From: JAVBUY01 sp031552735
GTDB taxonomy: Bacteria > Bacillota > Clostridia > Christensenellales > Aristaeellaceae
NCBI GenBank assembly: GCA_031552735.1
Contig: JAVBMF010000019.1
Location: 29,047 to 93,046 of the forward strand
Direction of reading: 5' to 3'
Length of the DNA stretch: 64,000 nucleotides
Shown: one piece after another, positions 41,315 through 51,514 of the stretch
How positions within the stretch are numbered: position 1 is the stretch's first letter
How the letters are laid out: each line of letters opens with the position of its first letter
Made by a program: the position numbers and the translations under genes
The notes under the pieces: model-generated
Told to the model about the DNA's origin: nothing
What the model saw: the letters and a program-made list of their open reading frames with translations, nothing else
The model's database searches: none

Positions 41315-43144
41315 CTACTCCAGCTCCGCCACCAAACTGGCGTGTGCCATCGGGGACTGCGCAATGTTGGGCAGCGCGGCGGTCAGGATGCGCTCTCTTT
41401 GTTCGCTAAACCGCGCATCGCCGGTTGCGTCGTATAGCATGCGCAGGTTTGCAACCATCATTGCCACGCCCGAGGGTATTGCGTCATCGCTGGTGGCGGG
41501 CAGTATCACCGGCAAGTCGCGCATATCGCTGCCCGATAGCGACATGCGTCCATCGGGTTGTAAGAACAGCGCTTCGGCCTGATCGCACCAATAGATTGCC
41601 TTCTCCATCCAGCCTTGCGCCGGATGCAGCGCGTTTAGACTCAGCAGTGCCCAGACCCACGCGGCATAGCCGTCCAGTGTCGCCGGGCAGGTTGCGCCGC
41701 CGTTGCTATAGCTGCCCATCAGGCGACCTTCGACGATCATCTTTTCCTCGACAAAAGCGGCGGCGGCGACCGCGGCCTGCGCATACGCGGCAGTGTGGTG
41801 CACCAGCGCAGCCTCTGCCAGCGCGACGATCGCCAGCCCATTGCCCAAGACCGGGCATAGCGCAATCACATCCGGTGCGGCACGCTGTGCCCGCGCGCGC
41901 GCCAGTACACCCAGCGCGAACAGCGCAAAGGATTCGTCGGCTTCGGTAAACACGACCGCGCGCCGGGGCAAAAAGCCGACCGGTTCCGGGGTGCTCTCCA
42001 ATGCGCAACCAAGCAGCGGATCGCAGCGCATGGCGCGTCGTTTTTTTGTTGCGTCGCGTCTTGGCTTGCTTTCTGTGCCGATGCCAAACAGCGCGCAAAA
42101 CCGCTGCCCATCGCGCGTGCCCAGCAGCGACTCGATATCTTCCGGCATCCACAGATAATACGCGCCTTCTCCGTGGGCGTCGTCCGCATCCTGCGAGGAA
42201 AAGAAGCCCTGTTCATCGCTTTTTAGCGCGTCCAGCAGATAATCCAGCGCACTCTTGGTCAGCACATCCACCCAAGCGGGCAGGTGCGTGCGGCTGTGCA
42301 TAGCGGTGATTGCCAGCAGCGCGTTGTCTTGCAGCATTTTTTCATAGTGCGGTGTGCGCCAGGCAGCATCCACCGCATAACGGAAGAACCCATTGCCCAC
42401 ATGGTCGCGGATGCCGCCGGTGTACAGCGCCCACAGTGCGCGCGATACCATCTGCCACACATCGTCGCTGACATCGCGCGTCTGCCCGCGCGCCATCAGG
42501 AAACGCAGCAGCGTCAGGTTCGGAAACTTGGGACCGCTGCCGATGCCGCCGAACAGGCGATCCTCCGCGCGCAGCAAATCTGCCTCCAGCCGTCCGGGCA
42601 GGGAGCCGGGATATTTGGGTGCTGGGCCGGAGATCGCGATATTGCGCATGAGCTGTTCTGCCCAGCCGATAAGCCGCGACCGGTCGTCTACCCACAGCCC
42701 CGCGATGCGCGACAGCAGCCCGCGCAGGCCGGTCTGCCCATCCAGTGAATCAGGAGGGAAATAGCTGCCCGCATAGAACGGCCGTCGGTCGGGCAATAAA
42801 AACACCGTCAGTGGCCAGCCACCCTGTCCTTGCAACGCGATGCATGCCTGCATGTACAGCGCGTCCACATCGGGGCGCTGCTCGCGATCCACCTTGATTG
42901 CCACAAAATGCGTGTTGAGCAGTTCGGCGATGATCGGATCCTCGAAGCTCTCGTGCGCCATCACGTGGCACCAATGGCAGCTGGCGTACCCGATCGACAG
43001 AAAAATCGGCACATCGCGCAGCTGCGCCTGATAAAACGCCTCTTCGCCCCATGGATACCACGCGATGGGGTTGTAGGCGTGCTGTGACAGGTAGGGCGAA
43101 TGTTCGTGGATCAGGCGGTTGGGCTTGGCGGCGGTCGGTTCCAT
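41315..43144 (-). CDS. YyaL-like thioredoxin-domain protein (DUF255)
   Basis: 609 residues. N-terminal thioredoxin-like domain (PNRLIHEHSPYLSQHAYNPIAWYPW...SIGYASCHWCHVMAHESFED, with CHWC) followed by an (alpha/alpha)6 barrel similar to glycan epimerases (YDATGDARFSE near the end). Family text QGGWPLTVFLLPDRRPFYAGSYFPP is present. The role is unknown; YyaL is the Bacillus member. Compared with usual lengths (about 670-690) it is somewhat short. Start at 43144, AGGA 6 nt before. It is not coupled to a neighbour. Confidence 0.9.
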   Translation of the reverse strand: MEPTAAKPNRLIHEHSPYLSQHAYNPIAWYPWGEEAFYQAQLRDVPIFLSIGYASCHWCHVMAHESFEDPIIAELLNTHFVAIKVDREQRPDVDALYMQACIALQGQGGWPLTVFLLPDRRPFYAGSYFPPDSLDGQTGLRGLLSRIAGLWVDDRSRLIGWAEQLMRNIAISGPAPKYPGSLPGRLEADLLRAEDRLFGGIGSGPKFPNLTLLRFLMARGQTRDVSDDVWQMVSRALWALYTGGIRDHVGNGFFRYAVDAAWRTPHYEKMLQDNALLAITAMHSRTHLPAWVDVLTKSALDYLLDALKSDEQGFFSSQDADDAHGEGAYYLWMPEDIESLLGTRDGQRFCALFGIGTESKPRRDATKKRRAMRCDPLLGCALESTPEPVGFLPRRAVVFTEADESFALFALGVLARARAQRAAPDVIALCPVLGNGLAIVALAEAALVHHTAAYAQAAVAAAAFVEEKMIVEGRLMGSYSNGGATCPATLDGYAAWVWALLSLNALHPAQGWMEKAIYWCDQAEALFLQPDGRMSLSGSDMRDLPVILPATSDDAIPSGVAMMVANLRMLYDATGDARFSEQRERILTAALPNIAQSPMAHASLVAELE

Positions 43145-43208
43145 GCGCATTCCTCGCTTTTGGCGTGATGATGCGCATAGTATGCCGAACTCTGCCGCGC
43201 GCGATGCC

Positions 43209-44288
43209 TTACCGATTGTTCTTTTCTTTGACGTAGCGCAACATGCGCTTCATTTCGTTTTTGCCGCCGAACATGCGGTTAATTTTTTCCTGCTCGACTT
43301 GCCGCGCGTTCATGCCATCATAACCGGCTTCACGCTGCAATTTTTGGTAGCTGACCAGGCGCGCTTCCTCCAGCGAGCCTGCCGCTATCGCACGACGAAC
43401 CGCGCAGCCCGGCTCGGCGGTATGGGTGCAGTCGGCATATTTGCAGACAGTGGCAAGCTGCTCGATGTCAGCAAAAGCCCGCTCGGTATCGCCGGAGAAC
43501 ACATGCAATTCGCGCATGCCCGGCGTGTCAATGACGATCCCGCCGCCGGGCAACAGCAATAGCTGTCGGTACGTGGTGGTGTGCCGGCCTTTGTCGTCGT
43601 CTTCTCGCACGGTGCGCGTGGCCAGCACTTCCTGTCCCATCAGCCGGTTGATCAGCGTGGATTTGCCCACGCCGGACGACCCGACGAATGCGTAGGATTT
43701 GCCCGGCAGAATGTGCGCGCAGAGTGCTTCATATCCGCTTTCTGTGAGGCTGGAACAGACGATAACTTCGGTTCCCACGCTGATGGCTGCAATCTCCCGC
43801 AGCTTTTGCGCCAGATCGTCACACAGGTCGGATTTGGTCAGCACGATCACCGGTGTGGCCTGGCTGCTGAATGCGATGGTCAAGTATCGCTCTAGGCGAC
43901 GCAGATTGAAGTCTTGATTCAGCGACATGCAGAGGAAAACCACATCGACGTTAGCGGCAATGATCTGCGCGTCGCGATCCGAACCCGCAGCCTGTCGGGC
44001 AAAAACGCTTTTTCGACGTAGCAGATGGTGGATCACCGCGTGACCGGTCTGCCCGTCGACCCGGTCCACCATCACCCAGTCGCCAACCGCAGGAAAATCG
44101 GCGGCGTCCGTGGCGGCATGCAGCATCTTGCCGGACAGGGCGGCGGGCAGTTCCCCGGCTTCACCGATCACGGTATACAAATCGCGGTGCTGTTCTGTTA
44201 CGCGCACCAGAAACAGCCCGGGATATAGCGTCGCTTCCTGCGCAAAGCGGTCACACAATCCATACGCCGCGAGATCCACAGTCGCCAT
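43209..44288 (-). CDS. rsgA: Ribosome small subunit-dependent GTPase RsgA
   Basis: 359 residues. Circularly permuted GTPase: OB domain first (QHRDLYTVIGEAGELPAALSGK), then LTKSDL (G4), VGSSGVGKSTLINRL (G1) near residue 205, DTPGMRE (G3), and the zinc knuckle CKYADCTHTAEPGCAV. It matures the 30S subunit. The frame is open farther upstream across the terminator and glgP, but the ATG at 44288 follows AGGAGG. It lies alone downstream of a terminator, so it probably has its own promoter. Confidence 0.96.
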   Translation of the reverse strand: MATVDLAAYGLCDRFAQEATLYPGLFLVRVTEQHRDLYTVIGEAGELPAALSGKMLHAATDAADFPAVGDWVMVDRVDGQTGHAVIHHLLRRKSVFARQAAGSDRDAQIIAANVDVVFLCMSLNQDFNLRRLERYLTIAFSSQATPVIVLTKSDLCDDLAQKLREIAAISVGTEVIVCSSLTESGYEALCAHILPGKSYAFVGSSGVGKSTLINRLMGQEVLATRTVREDDDKGRHTTTYRQLLLLPGGGIVIDTPGMRELHVFSGDTERAFADIEQLATVCKYADCTHTAEPGCAVRRAIAAGSLEEARLVSYQKLQREAGYDGMNARQVEQEKINRMFGGKNEMKRMLRYVKEKNNR

Positions 44289-44305
44289 GATCATTCCTCC
44301 TTCAC

Positions 44306-44335
44306 GAAAAAGCGCCGCGAAAATTCTCGCGGCGC
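44306..44335 (-). terminator. Intrinsic terminator of glgP
   Basis: Minus strand GCGCCGCGA-GAATTT-TCGCGGCGC, 9 perfect pairs, then TTTTTCG, just after the glgP stop. Confidence 0.92.
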
Positions 44336-44343
44336 CTAAGTAG

Positions 44344-46797
44344 TTAATCTTCCAGCTTTTCCAGATGCCAGATGCGCTCGTTGTATTCCTCGATGGTTCG
44401 GTCAGAGGAAAATACGCCGGAGCAAGCGGTATTGGTGATGGCCATGCGCAACCATTTGCTTCTGTTTGCATAATCATTATCCAAGCGGCGCTGGGCCATG
44501 CTATAGCTGCCGAAGTCCTTGAGCACCAAGTATGGATCGGCCATTTGACCATAGTCGCCGAAGAGCAAGGCATGATACAAATCTTGGAAAACCGTCGGAT
44601 TGCCCGGTGTCAGCGAACCATCAATCATCATGGTCAATGCGCGGCGAATCTCTTGATTGGTTTCAAAGATCAGCGCGGAGCGATACGTGCCAGCAGCGTA
44701 CAGCGCCTCTACCTCGTGTGCACGCATGCCGAAGATGTAAATGTTGTCGATGCCCACCGCATCATGAATCTCGACGTTCGCGCCGTCCATCGTGCCGATG
44801 GTGACCGCCCCGTTCATCATGAACTTCATATTGCCGGTGCCGGAAGCCTCTTTGCTGGCGGTTGATAACTGTTCGCTGACTTCGGCGGCGGGCATCAGCA
44901 TTTCGGCGGTGGATACGTCGTAGTTCTCTAGGAACACGATTTTGATCATCTTGCTGGCGCGCGGATGCTTGGCGATGATGTCGCTCAGCGTATTGATAAA
45001 GCGGATGATCTGCTTGGCGCGCACATAGCCGGGGGAGGCCTTTGCGCCAAACAGGAAGGTGCGCGGCGTCATGGTAAAATCCGGCTCGTCACAGATGCGG
45101 TTGTACAGCACCAGAATGTGCAGCGCGTTGAGCAGTTGGCGCTTGTACTCGTGCAGACGCTTGGCTTGCACATCGAAGAGCGTATCCGGATCGAGGATCG
45201 TGCCCTGACGCTCCTTGAGCCACTGCGCAAAACGCACTTTGTTTTCACGCTTGACGCGGTCAAACTGCGTCTGGAATGCCGCGTCGTCGCGCAACGCCAA
45301 CAGGTTCTTCAGCAGCATGGGGTCTTTGCGCCAGGCAACGCCGATGCTGTCATCCAGCAGCGACGACAAACCCGGGTTGGACAGCATCAGCCAGCGGCGC
45401 TGCGTGATGCCATTGGTGATGGCCGAAAAGCGCCGTGGATAGAGTTTTGCGTAATCACGGAAGGTATCGCGTTTGAGAATTTCGCCGTGCAGCTGCGAGA
45501 CACCGTTGACGGAGTGGCTCATCGCGATGCACAGGTTGGCCATTTGCACCTGATCGTAGGAGAGGATGGCCATATTGGCGATGCGGTCCCACTCGCCCGG
45601 ATACTTCTTAAACAAATCGGCGCACAGGCGGCGGTTGAGTTCCTGCAGAATGCTGTAGATGCGCGGCAACACCTCGCGCACCATATTCTCCGGCCAGCGC
45701 TCCAGTGCCTCGGCCATAATGGTGTGGTTGGTGTAGGCCATGGTGCGGCGCGTAATGTCCGCGGCAGTGTCCCAAGTGAGCCCCTCTTCATCCACCAGAA
45801 TACGCATCAGCTCCGGAATCGCCATGCCGGGGTGCGTGTCGTTGATGTGGATGGCAACCTTGTCAGGCAGCAGACGCATGTCGTCGCCATGTATCCGCTT
45901 GAAATCTTTGATCGCGTACTGAAGCGATGCCGAGGTGAAGAAGTAGTGCTGCTTTAGGCGCAGCATCTTGCCCTCATAGTGGTTGTCCTCTGGATAGAGT
46001 ACCTTGGAGATGACCTCGGCCAGTTCGCGCTCTTGCATGGCGTGCTGATAGTCGCCACGGCCAAAGGACGCCAAATCGATGCGCTGCGGAGAGCGCGCCG
46101 ACCACAACCGCAGGCTGTCCACTACCTTGGAATCATACCCGACCACCGGCATGTCATAGGGCACGGCGATGACGGTCTTGGGATTGGTGACCGAGACTTG
46201 CAGTTTATTGTTCTGCCATTCTTCTTGCAGCGTGCCGAAGAAGTGCACCTCCACCGCGTCCTCGGGCACGGCGATCTCCCACGCGTTGCCATGCTCCAGC
46301 CAACTGTCAGGGAGCTCTACCTGCTGGCCATCCACAATACGCTGACGGAACAGCCCATATTCATAGCGGATCGAGCAGCCCATCGCGGGATAATCCAGCG
46401 TGGCCAGTGAATCCATAAAGCAGGCTGCCAAACGGCCAAGTCCGCCGTTGCCCAGCGCCGGCTCTGGTTCTTCATGAAGAATGTCGTTCATGTTGATGCC
46501 CAGCTCATCGAACGCTTGCTGATATGCCTCTGTGGCACACAGATTCAGCATGTTGTTGTGCAGTGAGCGGCCCATTAGGAACTCGATGGAAAGATAATAC
46601 AGGCGCTTGGCCTTATGGTTTTTGCGCGCTTCCTTCTCATACATCCATTTCTGCATGATTTGGTCGCGCACGGTTGAGGCTACAGCCCGATACAACTGCT
46701 GGACGGTCGCGTCTGCCAGCGCGCAGCCATCATAGCGTTGCAGCTTGCCGACGATCGACTTCTTGATGCTCTCTTTGTCAAAGGTATGTGCTTGCAT
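44344..46797 (-). CDS. glgP: Glycogen/maltodextrin phosphorylase
   Basis: 817 residues, GT35. It splits alpha-1,4 glucan with phosphate to glucose-1-phosphate. Family text: YYLSIEFLMGRSLHNN near residue 65, EPEPALGNGGLGRLAACFMDSLATLDYPA, INDTHPGMAIPELMR, and the PLP site EASGTGNMKFMMNGA near residue 650 with the following GTMDGANVEI. GGGAGG lies before the ATG. Other glycogen genes are not adjacent. Confidence 0.98.
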   Translation of the reverse strand: MQAHTFDKESIKKSIVGKLQRYDGCALADATVQQLYRAVASTVRDQIMQKWMYEKEARKNHKAKRLYYLSIEFLMGRSLHNNMLNLCATEAYQQAFDELGINMNDILHEEPEPALGNGGLGRLAACFMDSLATLDYPAMGCSIRYEYGLFRQRIVDGQQVELPDSWLEHGNAWEIAVPEDAVEVHFFGTLQEEWQNNKLQVSVTNPKTVIAVPYDMPVVGYDSKVVDSLRLWSARSPQRIDLASFGRGDYQHAMQERELAEVISKVLYPEDNHYEGKMLRLKQHYFFTSASLQYAIKDFKRIHGDDMRLLPDKVAIHINDTHPGMAIPELMRILVDEEGLTWDTAADITRRTMAYTNHTIMAEALERWPENMVREVLPRIYSILQELNRRLCADLFKKYPGEWDRIANMAILSYDQVQMANLCIAMSHSVNGVSQLHGEILKRDTFRDYAKLYPRRFSAITNGITQRRWLMLSNPGLSSLLDDSIGVAWRKDPMLLKNLLALRDDAAFQTQFDRVKRENKVRFAQWLKERQGTILDPDTLFDVQAKRLHEYKRQLLNALHILVLYNRICDEPDFTMTPRTFLFGAKASPGYVRAKQIIRFINTLSDIIAKHPRASKMIKIVFLENYDVSTAEMLMPAAEVSEQLSTASKEASGTGNMKFMMNGAVTIGTMDGANVEIHDAVGIDNIYIFGMRAHEVEALYAAGTYRSALIFETNQEIRRALTMMIDGSLTPGNPTVFQDLYHALLFGDYGQMADPYLVLKDFGSYSMAQRRLDNDYANRSKWLRMAITNTACSGVFSSDRTIEEYNERIWHLEKLED

Positions 46798-46841
46798 GGT
46801 GATCCTCCCTTGGTTGCCCGCGGCGTGCGGACACAGCGCCT

Positions 46842-46870
46842 ATCATAACATAGTTTCGTGGAAATATCAA
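46842..46870 (-). promoter_or_regulatory. Sigma-A promoter of glgP
   Basis: Minus strand TTGATA (plus 46865-46870), 17 bp, TATGAT (plus 46842-46847), about 45 bp before the ATG. Confidence 0.75.
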
Positions 46871-46956
46871 GAAATACGCGGGAAATTTCAGTTTGTGCCC
46901 TCGCTCATTCTATGCCCGCCGCATCCATTGGTGCCCCCGGATATACAGGGCGCAAT

Positions 46957-46972
46957 TGTTTCACGTGAAACA
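46957..46972. other. parS centromere site 1
   Basis: A perfect TGTTTCACGTGAAACA, the Bacillus-type ParB site, in the intergenic region between glgP and addA. ParB is encoded at 26,659. Confidence 0.95.
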
Positions 46973-47065
46973 ATGCACGTATACTTGCCATAGGATGAGG
47001 TTGGGGGTACAATATAGGGGATTGCGGCATAGAGAGCTATATAATAGGAAAGGAGGGGCAGCCAA

Positions 47066-50000
47066 ATGCGTTGGACCGATGCGCAGCGCAGTGCGATTGA
47101 CGCGCGGGGCAGCAACCTCCTGGTGGCCGCCGCCGCGGGGTCGGGCAAGACCGCCGTGATGGTGGAGCGCATCTGTGCGCTGGTGCGAGAAGGGATACCC
47201 ATCGACCGGATGCTGGTGGTCACCTTCACTGCCGCTGCCGCCGCCGAGATGCGCGAGAAGATCGTCCGCGCTTTCCAGGACGCGGCGGAAGGCGATGCGA
47301 ATCAAGCAGCGTGGTTTGCTGAGCAAGCCGTGCGAGTAGAGCGCGCACAGATATCGACCATCCACGGCTTCTGCGGAGCGTTGCTACGCACACACTTTTC
47401 CGCTGTGGGCATTGACCCCACCTTTCGCGTTGGAGAGGAAAAGGAAAGCAAAGGATTGCCTTCCGCTGCGCTGCTAGAGTGCATCGGCGAAGCATACACC
47501 GAGGGAACCGAGGACTTCATTGCGCTATCGGATTGTTTCAGCGACCAGCAGATTGCCGAGCAGGTGCGAGAGTTGCTGAGCGCACTGGAGTCGCAACCTG
47601 ATCCAGAGGGTTGGCTAAGCGACGCGATTGCCGCATATGCTACGAACGATGCCGCGCTGGCAAGCGGCGCATGGATGCGGACGGTGTTGAGCGGCGCGAC
47701 TGAGGCAATCGATCAAGCGCTTGCCACATGCCTGCAAGCGATCCGCATATGTGAGCAGCCCGGCGGTTGTGTGCCCTATATCGCGACAATGGAAGCGGAT
47801 GCACAGAACCTGCGGATGCTGCGAGAAGCGGCAACTTGTGGCTACGAAGCGCTGGTGCAGGCGCTTCAGGGATATAAACCGCCGCGCATAGCTCAGGCGG
47901 ATAAGAATGCCGATCCCGGACTGACCGCGCAGGCCAAGGCGTTGCGGGACGCCGCCAAGGAAATGGTGAAGAAGCGGCTCTTTGATCGCGGGTTGGATCG
48001 TCCGCTGGACGAGCACGCGCAAGACATCCGTGCACAAGCGCCGCAAATCCGCGCACTGGCGGCGCTAGCGATGGATGTACGCCGCCGCTACGCGGAGATG
48101 AAGCAAAGCCAGAATATCCTCGACTTTGCTGATCTCGAGCACAAGGCCATTGAGGCGGTTCGCCAGTCTGCGGTGGCTGCGCAGGTGCGCGCGCAGTTTG
48201 ATGCAATCTTTGTGGACGAGTATCAGGACTCCAGCGCCATGCAAGAAGCACTGATCGGTAGCATCGCAGGAGAGCGCAATACGTTTCTGGTCGGCGATGT
48301 GAAGCAGAGCATCTACCGCTTCCGTCGTGCGGAGCCCAAATTGTTTTTGCAGAAGTATCGCAGCTATGCAGATCAGTCCGGTGCCGCCGATCGCCGTATC
48401 GACCTGAATCAGAACTTCCGTTCCAGCCGCAATGTACTGGCCAGCGTCAACGATACCTTTGCCTATGCGATGCGGGAGGATGTAACCGAGATTGCGTATG
48501 ACCAAGCTGCGCGCCTGAATCCCAGCGAGCGCGCGCTGCCAGGGCCAGCCACCGAGCTGCACATCGTGCTGTCGGACAGAGCCGATGACGACGGCGATCA
48601 GGACAGCGGCGAGGGAGTGGGCGAGGCACTGGACGAAGAAAATGTTTCACGTGAAACAATGGAAGAGGCATGGTGGCAGGACCTGCCCGCGCTGCGCAAA
48701 AACATCGAAAAGGAAGCGGCGATCGCCGCTGCGCGCATACATGCGCTGGTGGACACAGAATATGAAGACGCAAAACTGGGCGAAAAGAGGAAACTACAGT
48801 TCCGCGATATTGTCATCTTGCTGCGTGTATCCAGTGGTGTAGCGCAGGCGGTGCAAACCGTATTGGAAGCGGAGGGCATTCCGGTCTATAGCGACACCGG
48901 TGGAGCATACTTTGCCATGCCGGAGGTGCGCATGGTCATTGACCTGATGCGCGTAGTCGATAATCCGCTGCGCGATGACGCGCTGCTGGGCGCGCTGCGC
49001 GGGCCAGCGGCCCGGCTGACTAACGCGACGCTGGCAAGCATTCGAAAGGCGCACCCCGATGGCAGTTTCGCACAGGCAATGGCGCATTCTACCGCGCAAA
49101 ATGACGAACTTGGGGAGAGACTGCGCGCCTTCATCCGGCAGATGGAAGCATTTCGGCTGTTAGCACAGGCGCAGCCGCTGGAGCAGCTGGTGTGGCGCAT
49201 CTGCGAGGAAACCGGCTGCTATGCGCGTGCCGGCGCGATGCCCGGCGGAAGGACGCGGCAGGCGAACCTGCGCCTGCTGGCCGAGCGCGCCGCCGTCTTT
49301 TCGCGCACGCGTGGCGGCGGGCTGACAGCTTTCCTGGATGAAGTGGAGCAGCTCACCAACCAAGGCGACAGCGACAGCGCCAAGGCGCTGTCCGAAGGCG
49401 AGAATGTCGTGCGCATCATGACCATGCACAAGAGCAAAGGACTGGAGTTCCCGGTGGTGCTCTGTCTGGATATGGGCCGTAGCTTTACACGCGGTCCACG
49501 CGCGGGAAGCGCGCTAAGCTGCCACAGCGAGCTGGGGCTTGCGCTCAAATTTGTTGATGCGCGGCTGCGTACGCGGCACGATACCATCGCGCAACAAGCG
49601 CAGCGGGTCAAACGCGCGCAGGAGCAATTGGCGGATGCTGCGCGCTTGCTCTATGTAGCCATGACGCGCGCGCAATCGCAGTTGATTCTCATCGGCAGCA
49701 TGGCGGGGCGTGGCGATGCCGATCCGCTGGCAGATCGTTTGCAGCGTTGGTGCGCCGCCGAGCCGGGCACACTGTTGTCGGAAGCCAGCACGCTGCTCGA
49801 TTTTCTTCTGCCGCCGCTACTGACCCACCCGGATGGCGACGCATTGCGCCAGATCGAGGAATGTGGGGAGGATGATCGCGATAGCGAATCCCGCTGGCAG
49901 ATTACGCTGCATCACGGTGTTGCCGATGTGATCCAGCCCAGCCGCGAGGCGGGGGAAATACTGAGCAGCTTGCAGGCGCTGCACGTCGCGCCAGATGCAG

Positions 50001-50680
50001 AGGTGGAACGAATGCTGGCGTGGCAGCCCCCGGCACCCGGCGGGGAGGCGGTGTGGCTGAAAACCTCGGTCAGCAGCTTACTGCGAGGACAAAAAACAGG
50101 CGAAGATGTCTGGCGCGACACGCCAAGCCTGCCGGAGTTTCTGATGGCGCGGCAGGCACTGGGCGGCGCGGAGAAAGGCACGGCATTTCACACGGCAATG
50201 CGCGGGCTAACGTTGGTGCCATTGCGAGGGCTTTCCGGCACGCCACTGATGGATGCAATCACTGCGCAACTGGATGCGCTGGTCGCGCGGCAGATTTTGA
50301 CCGACGGCGAGCGACAAGCCGTTGACGCCGGAGACATTGCCGCGTTGCTTGCTTCGCCAACGGGACAAGCGATGCTGGCCAGCGAACAAGTACGCCGAGA
50401 ATGGGCGTTCAACCTGCGCGCGCCGGGTCAGACCCATACGCAATTGATCCAAGGGGTGCTGGATTGTTGCTTCGATACATCGGAGGGTTGGGTGTTGTTG
50501 GACTATAAAACCGATGTCGCGCCCTCACCGGAAATCGTACTGGCGCGTTATGCGCCGCAAATCTCGCTGTATGCCGAGGCGTTGACGCGCATCACCGGCA
50601 GACCGATCGCTCAACGCGCGCTCTACCTGACACATCAGCGCGCGGTGCATTTCTATCCTAAGGAGGTTACGCCATGCTAG
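47066..50680 (+). CDS. addA: AddA helicase-nuclease subunit
   Basis: 1204 residues, UvrD-type superfamily 1 helicase with a C-terminal nuclease. Q motif and Walker A are WTDAQRSAIDARG and AAAAGSGKTAVMVERI (residues 4-37), Walker B FVDEYQDSSAMQ, motif III/IV LVGDVKQSIYRFRRAEP, VRIMTMHKSKGLEFPVV, LLYVAMTRAQ, and the nuclease motif GWVLLDYKTD near residue 1143. AddAB resects double-strand breaks. AAAGGAGG is about 11 nt before the ATG. A perfect parS lies inside, at codons 526-531 (encoding NVSRET). addB is 37 kb away rather than adjacent. A TATAAT at 47040-47045 is a weak promoter candidate. Confidence 0.96.
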   Translation: MRWTDAQRSAIDARGSNLLVAAAAGSGKTAVMVERICALVREGIPIDRMLVVTFTAAAAAEMREKIVRAFQDAAEGDANQAAWFAEQAVRVERAQISTIHGFCGALLRTHFSAVGIDPTFRVGEEKESKGLPSAALLECIGEAYTEGTEDFIALSDCFSDQQIAEQVRELLSALESQPDPEGWLSDAIAAYATNDAALASGAWMRTVLSGATEAIDQALATCLQAIRICEQPGGCVPYIATMEADAQNLRMLREAATCGYEALVQALQGYKPPRIAQADKNADPGLTAQAKALRDAAKEMVKKRLFDRGLDRPLDEHAQDIRAQAPQIRALAALAMDVRRRYAEMKQSQNILDFADLEHKAIEAVRQSAVAAQVRAQFDAIFVDEYQDSSAMQEALIGSIAGERNTFLVGDVKQSIYRFRRAEPKLFLQKYRSYADQSGAADRRIDLNQNFRSSRNVLASVNDTFAYAMREDVTEIAYDQAARLNPSERALPGPATELHIVLSDRADDDGDQDSGEGVGEALDEENVSRETMEEAWWQDLPALRKNIEKEAAIAAARIHALVDTEYEDAKLGEKRKLQFRDIVILLRVSSGVAQAVQTVLEAEGIPVYSDTGGAYFAMPEVRMVIDLMRVVDNPLRDDALLGALRGPAARLTNATLASIRKAHPDGSFAQAMAHSTAQNDELGERLRAFIRQMEAFRLLAQAQPLEQLVWRICEETGCYARAGAMPGGRTRQANLRLLAERAAVFSRTRGGGLTAFLDEVEQLTNQGDSDSAKALSEGENVVRIMTMHKSKGLEFPVVLCLDMGRSFTRGPRAGSALSCHSELGLALKFVDARLRTRHDTIAQQAQRVKRAQEQLADAARLLYVAMTRAQSQLILIGSMAGRGDADPLADRLQRWCAAEPGTLLSEASTLLDFLLPPLLTHPDGDALRQIEECGEDDRDSESRWQITLHHGVADVIQPSREAGEILSSLQALHVAPDAEVERMLAWQPPAPGGEAVWLKTSVSSLLRGQKTGEDVWRDTPSLPEFLMARQALGGAEKGTAFHTAMRGLTLVPLRGLSGTPLMDAITAQLDALVARQILTDGERQAVDAGDIAALLASPTGQAMLASEQVRREWAFNLRAPGQTHTQLIQGVLDCCFDTSEGWVLLDYKTDVAPSPEIVLARYAPQISLYAEALTRITGRPIAQRALYLTHQRAVHFYPKEVTPC
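48643..48658. other. parS centromere site 2, inside addA
   Basis: A second perfect TGTTTCACGTGAAACA, in frame within addA in a low-complexity acidic linker between helicase parts, where the encoded residues are probably free to vary. Confidence 0.95.
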
Positions 50681-51480
50681 CTGACTACCATGTCCATTCC
50701 ACGCACTCCTTTGACGGCCACGGTACGGTGGCACAAATGTGCGCCGCCGCGCTTGCCGCTGGGCTGAACGAGGTCTGCTTTACCGAGCACATTGAGCCGC
50801 ACCACCCACTGACCGCCTGCGATGTGCCACCAGTGTATGATAACTGGTTTGCGGATCTAGAAGCCGCGCGCCACGCGTTTCCGCAACTGACCATTCGTGC
50901 GGGCATCGAGATTGGCGACAACGCACCCTATCGAGACGAAATCTACGCGACATTGGATGCGCTACCGCTGGATTATCGGTTGCTTTCGCTGCATCTGGTC
51001 GATGGGCTTGATCCCTATGATCCGGCTTTCTTTGAAGGACGCACGCAGGAGCAAGCATATCGCGCGTATATCGAGGCGCGTGTGGAGAGCACGCTGCGCT
51101 TTGCCGATTACGATGGGTTAGCGCACCTTGGCTACTGCGGAAAATTTGCGCCCTATCCGCCGGAAACACGGCCCATGCGCTGGCACCATGCGCCGGATCA
51201 CCTTGATCTGTTGCTGCGCCACATTGCGCATGAAGGCAAGGCGCTGGAGATTAATACCTCCGGGCTGAAGCAAACCACTTCGCCGATTCCGGGCTGGGAT
51301 CTGCTGCGCCGCTTTGCGGAATTAGGCGGGGAGTTTGTCACGCTGGGATCGGATGCACATGCCCCGGAGTATATGGGCTATCGGTTTGACGATGCGCGCC
51401 GCATTGCGCTGTCGGCCGGGCTGAAATGGGGCGTCACTTTCCAGCAGCGCAAACCGATCCCGTACGCGCTTGACAGTTAA
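50674..51480 (+). CDS. PHP-domain phosphatase (HisJ/histidinol-phosphatase family)
   Basis: 268 residues. PHP metal motifs: DYHVHSTHSFDG (HxH), FTEHIEPHH, GIEIGDN, LLSLHLVDG, LAHLGYCGKF, LGSDAHAP. These match HisJ-type histidinol phosphatases, the last-but-one enzyme of histidine synthesis, but the family contains other phosphoesterases and no his genes are near. AGGAGG before the ATG lies inside addA, whose end it overlaps by 7 bp, so the two are coupled. Confidence 0.88.
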   Translation: MLADYHVHSTHSFDGHGTVAQMCAAALAAGLNEVCFTEHIEPHHPLTACDVPPVYDNWFADLEAARHAFPQLTIRAGIEIGDNAPYRDEIYATLDALPLDYRLLSLHLVDGLDPYDPAFFEGRTQEQAYRAYIEARVESTLRFADYDGLAHLGYCGKFAPYPPETRPMRWHHAPDHLDLLLRHIAHEGKALEINTSGLKQTTSPIPGWDLLRRFAELGGEFVTLGSDAHAPEYMGYRFDDARRIALSAGLKWGVTFQQRKPIPYALDS

Positions 51481-51514
51481 GAACATATGTTCCCATAAAG
51501 CAAGGAGGTACCCC

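Noticed and set aside
43144..43236. Small open frames between the YyaL-like gene and rsgA
   Set aside because: No ribosome sites and out of frame with known families.
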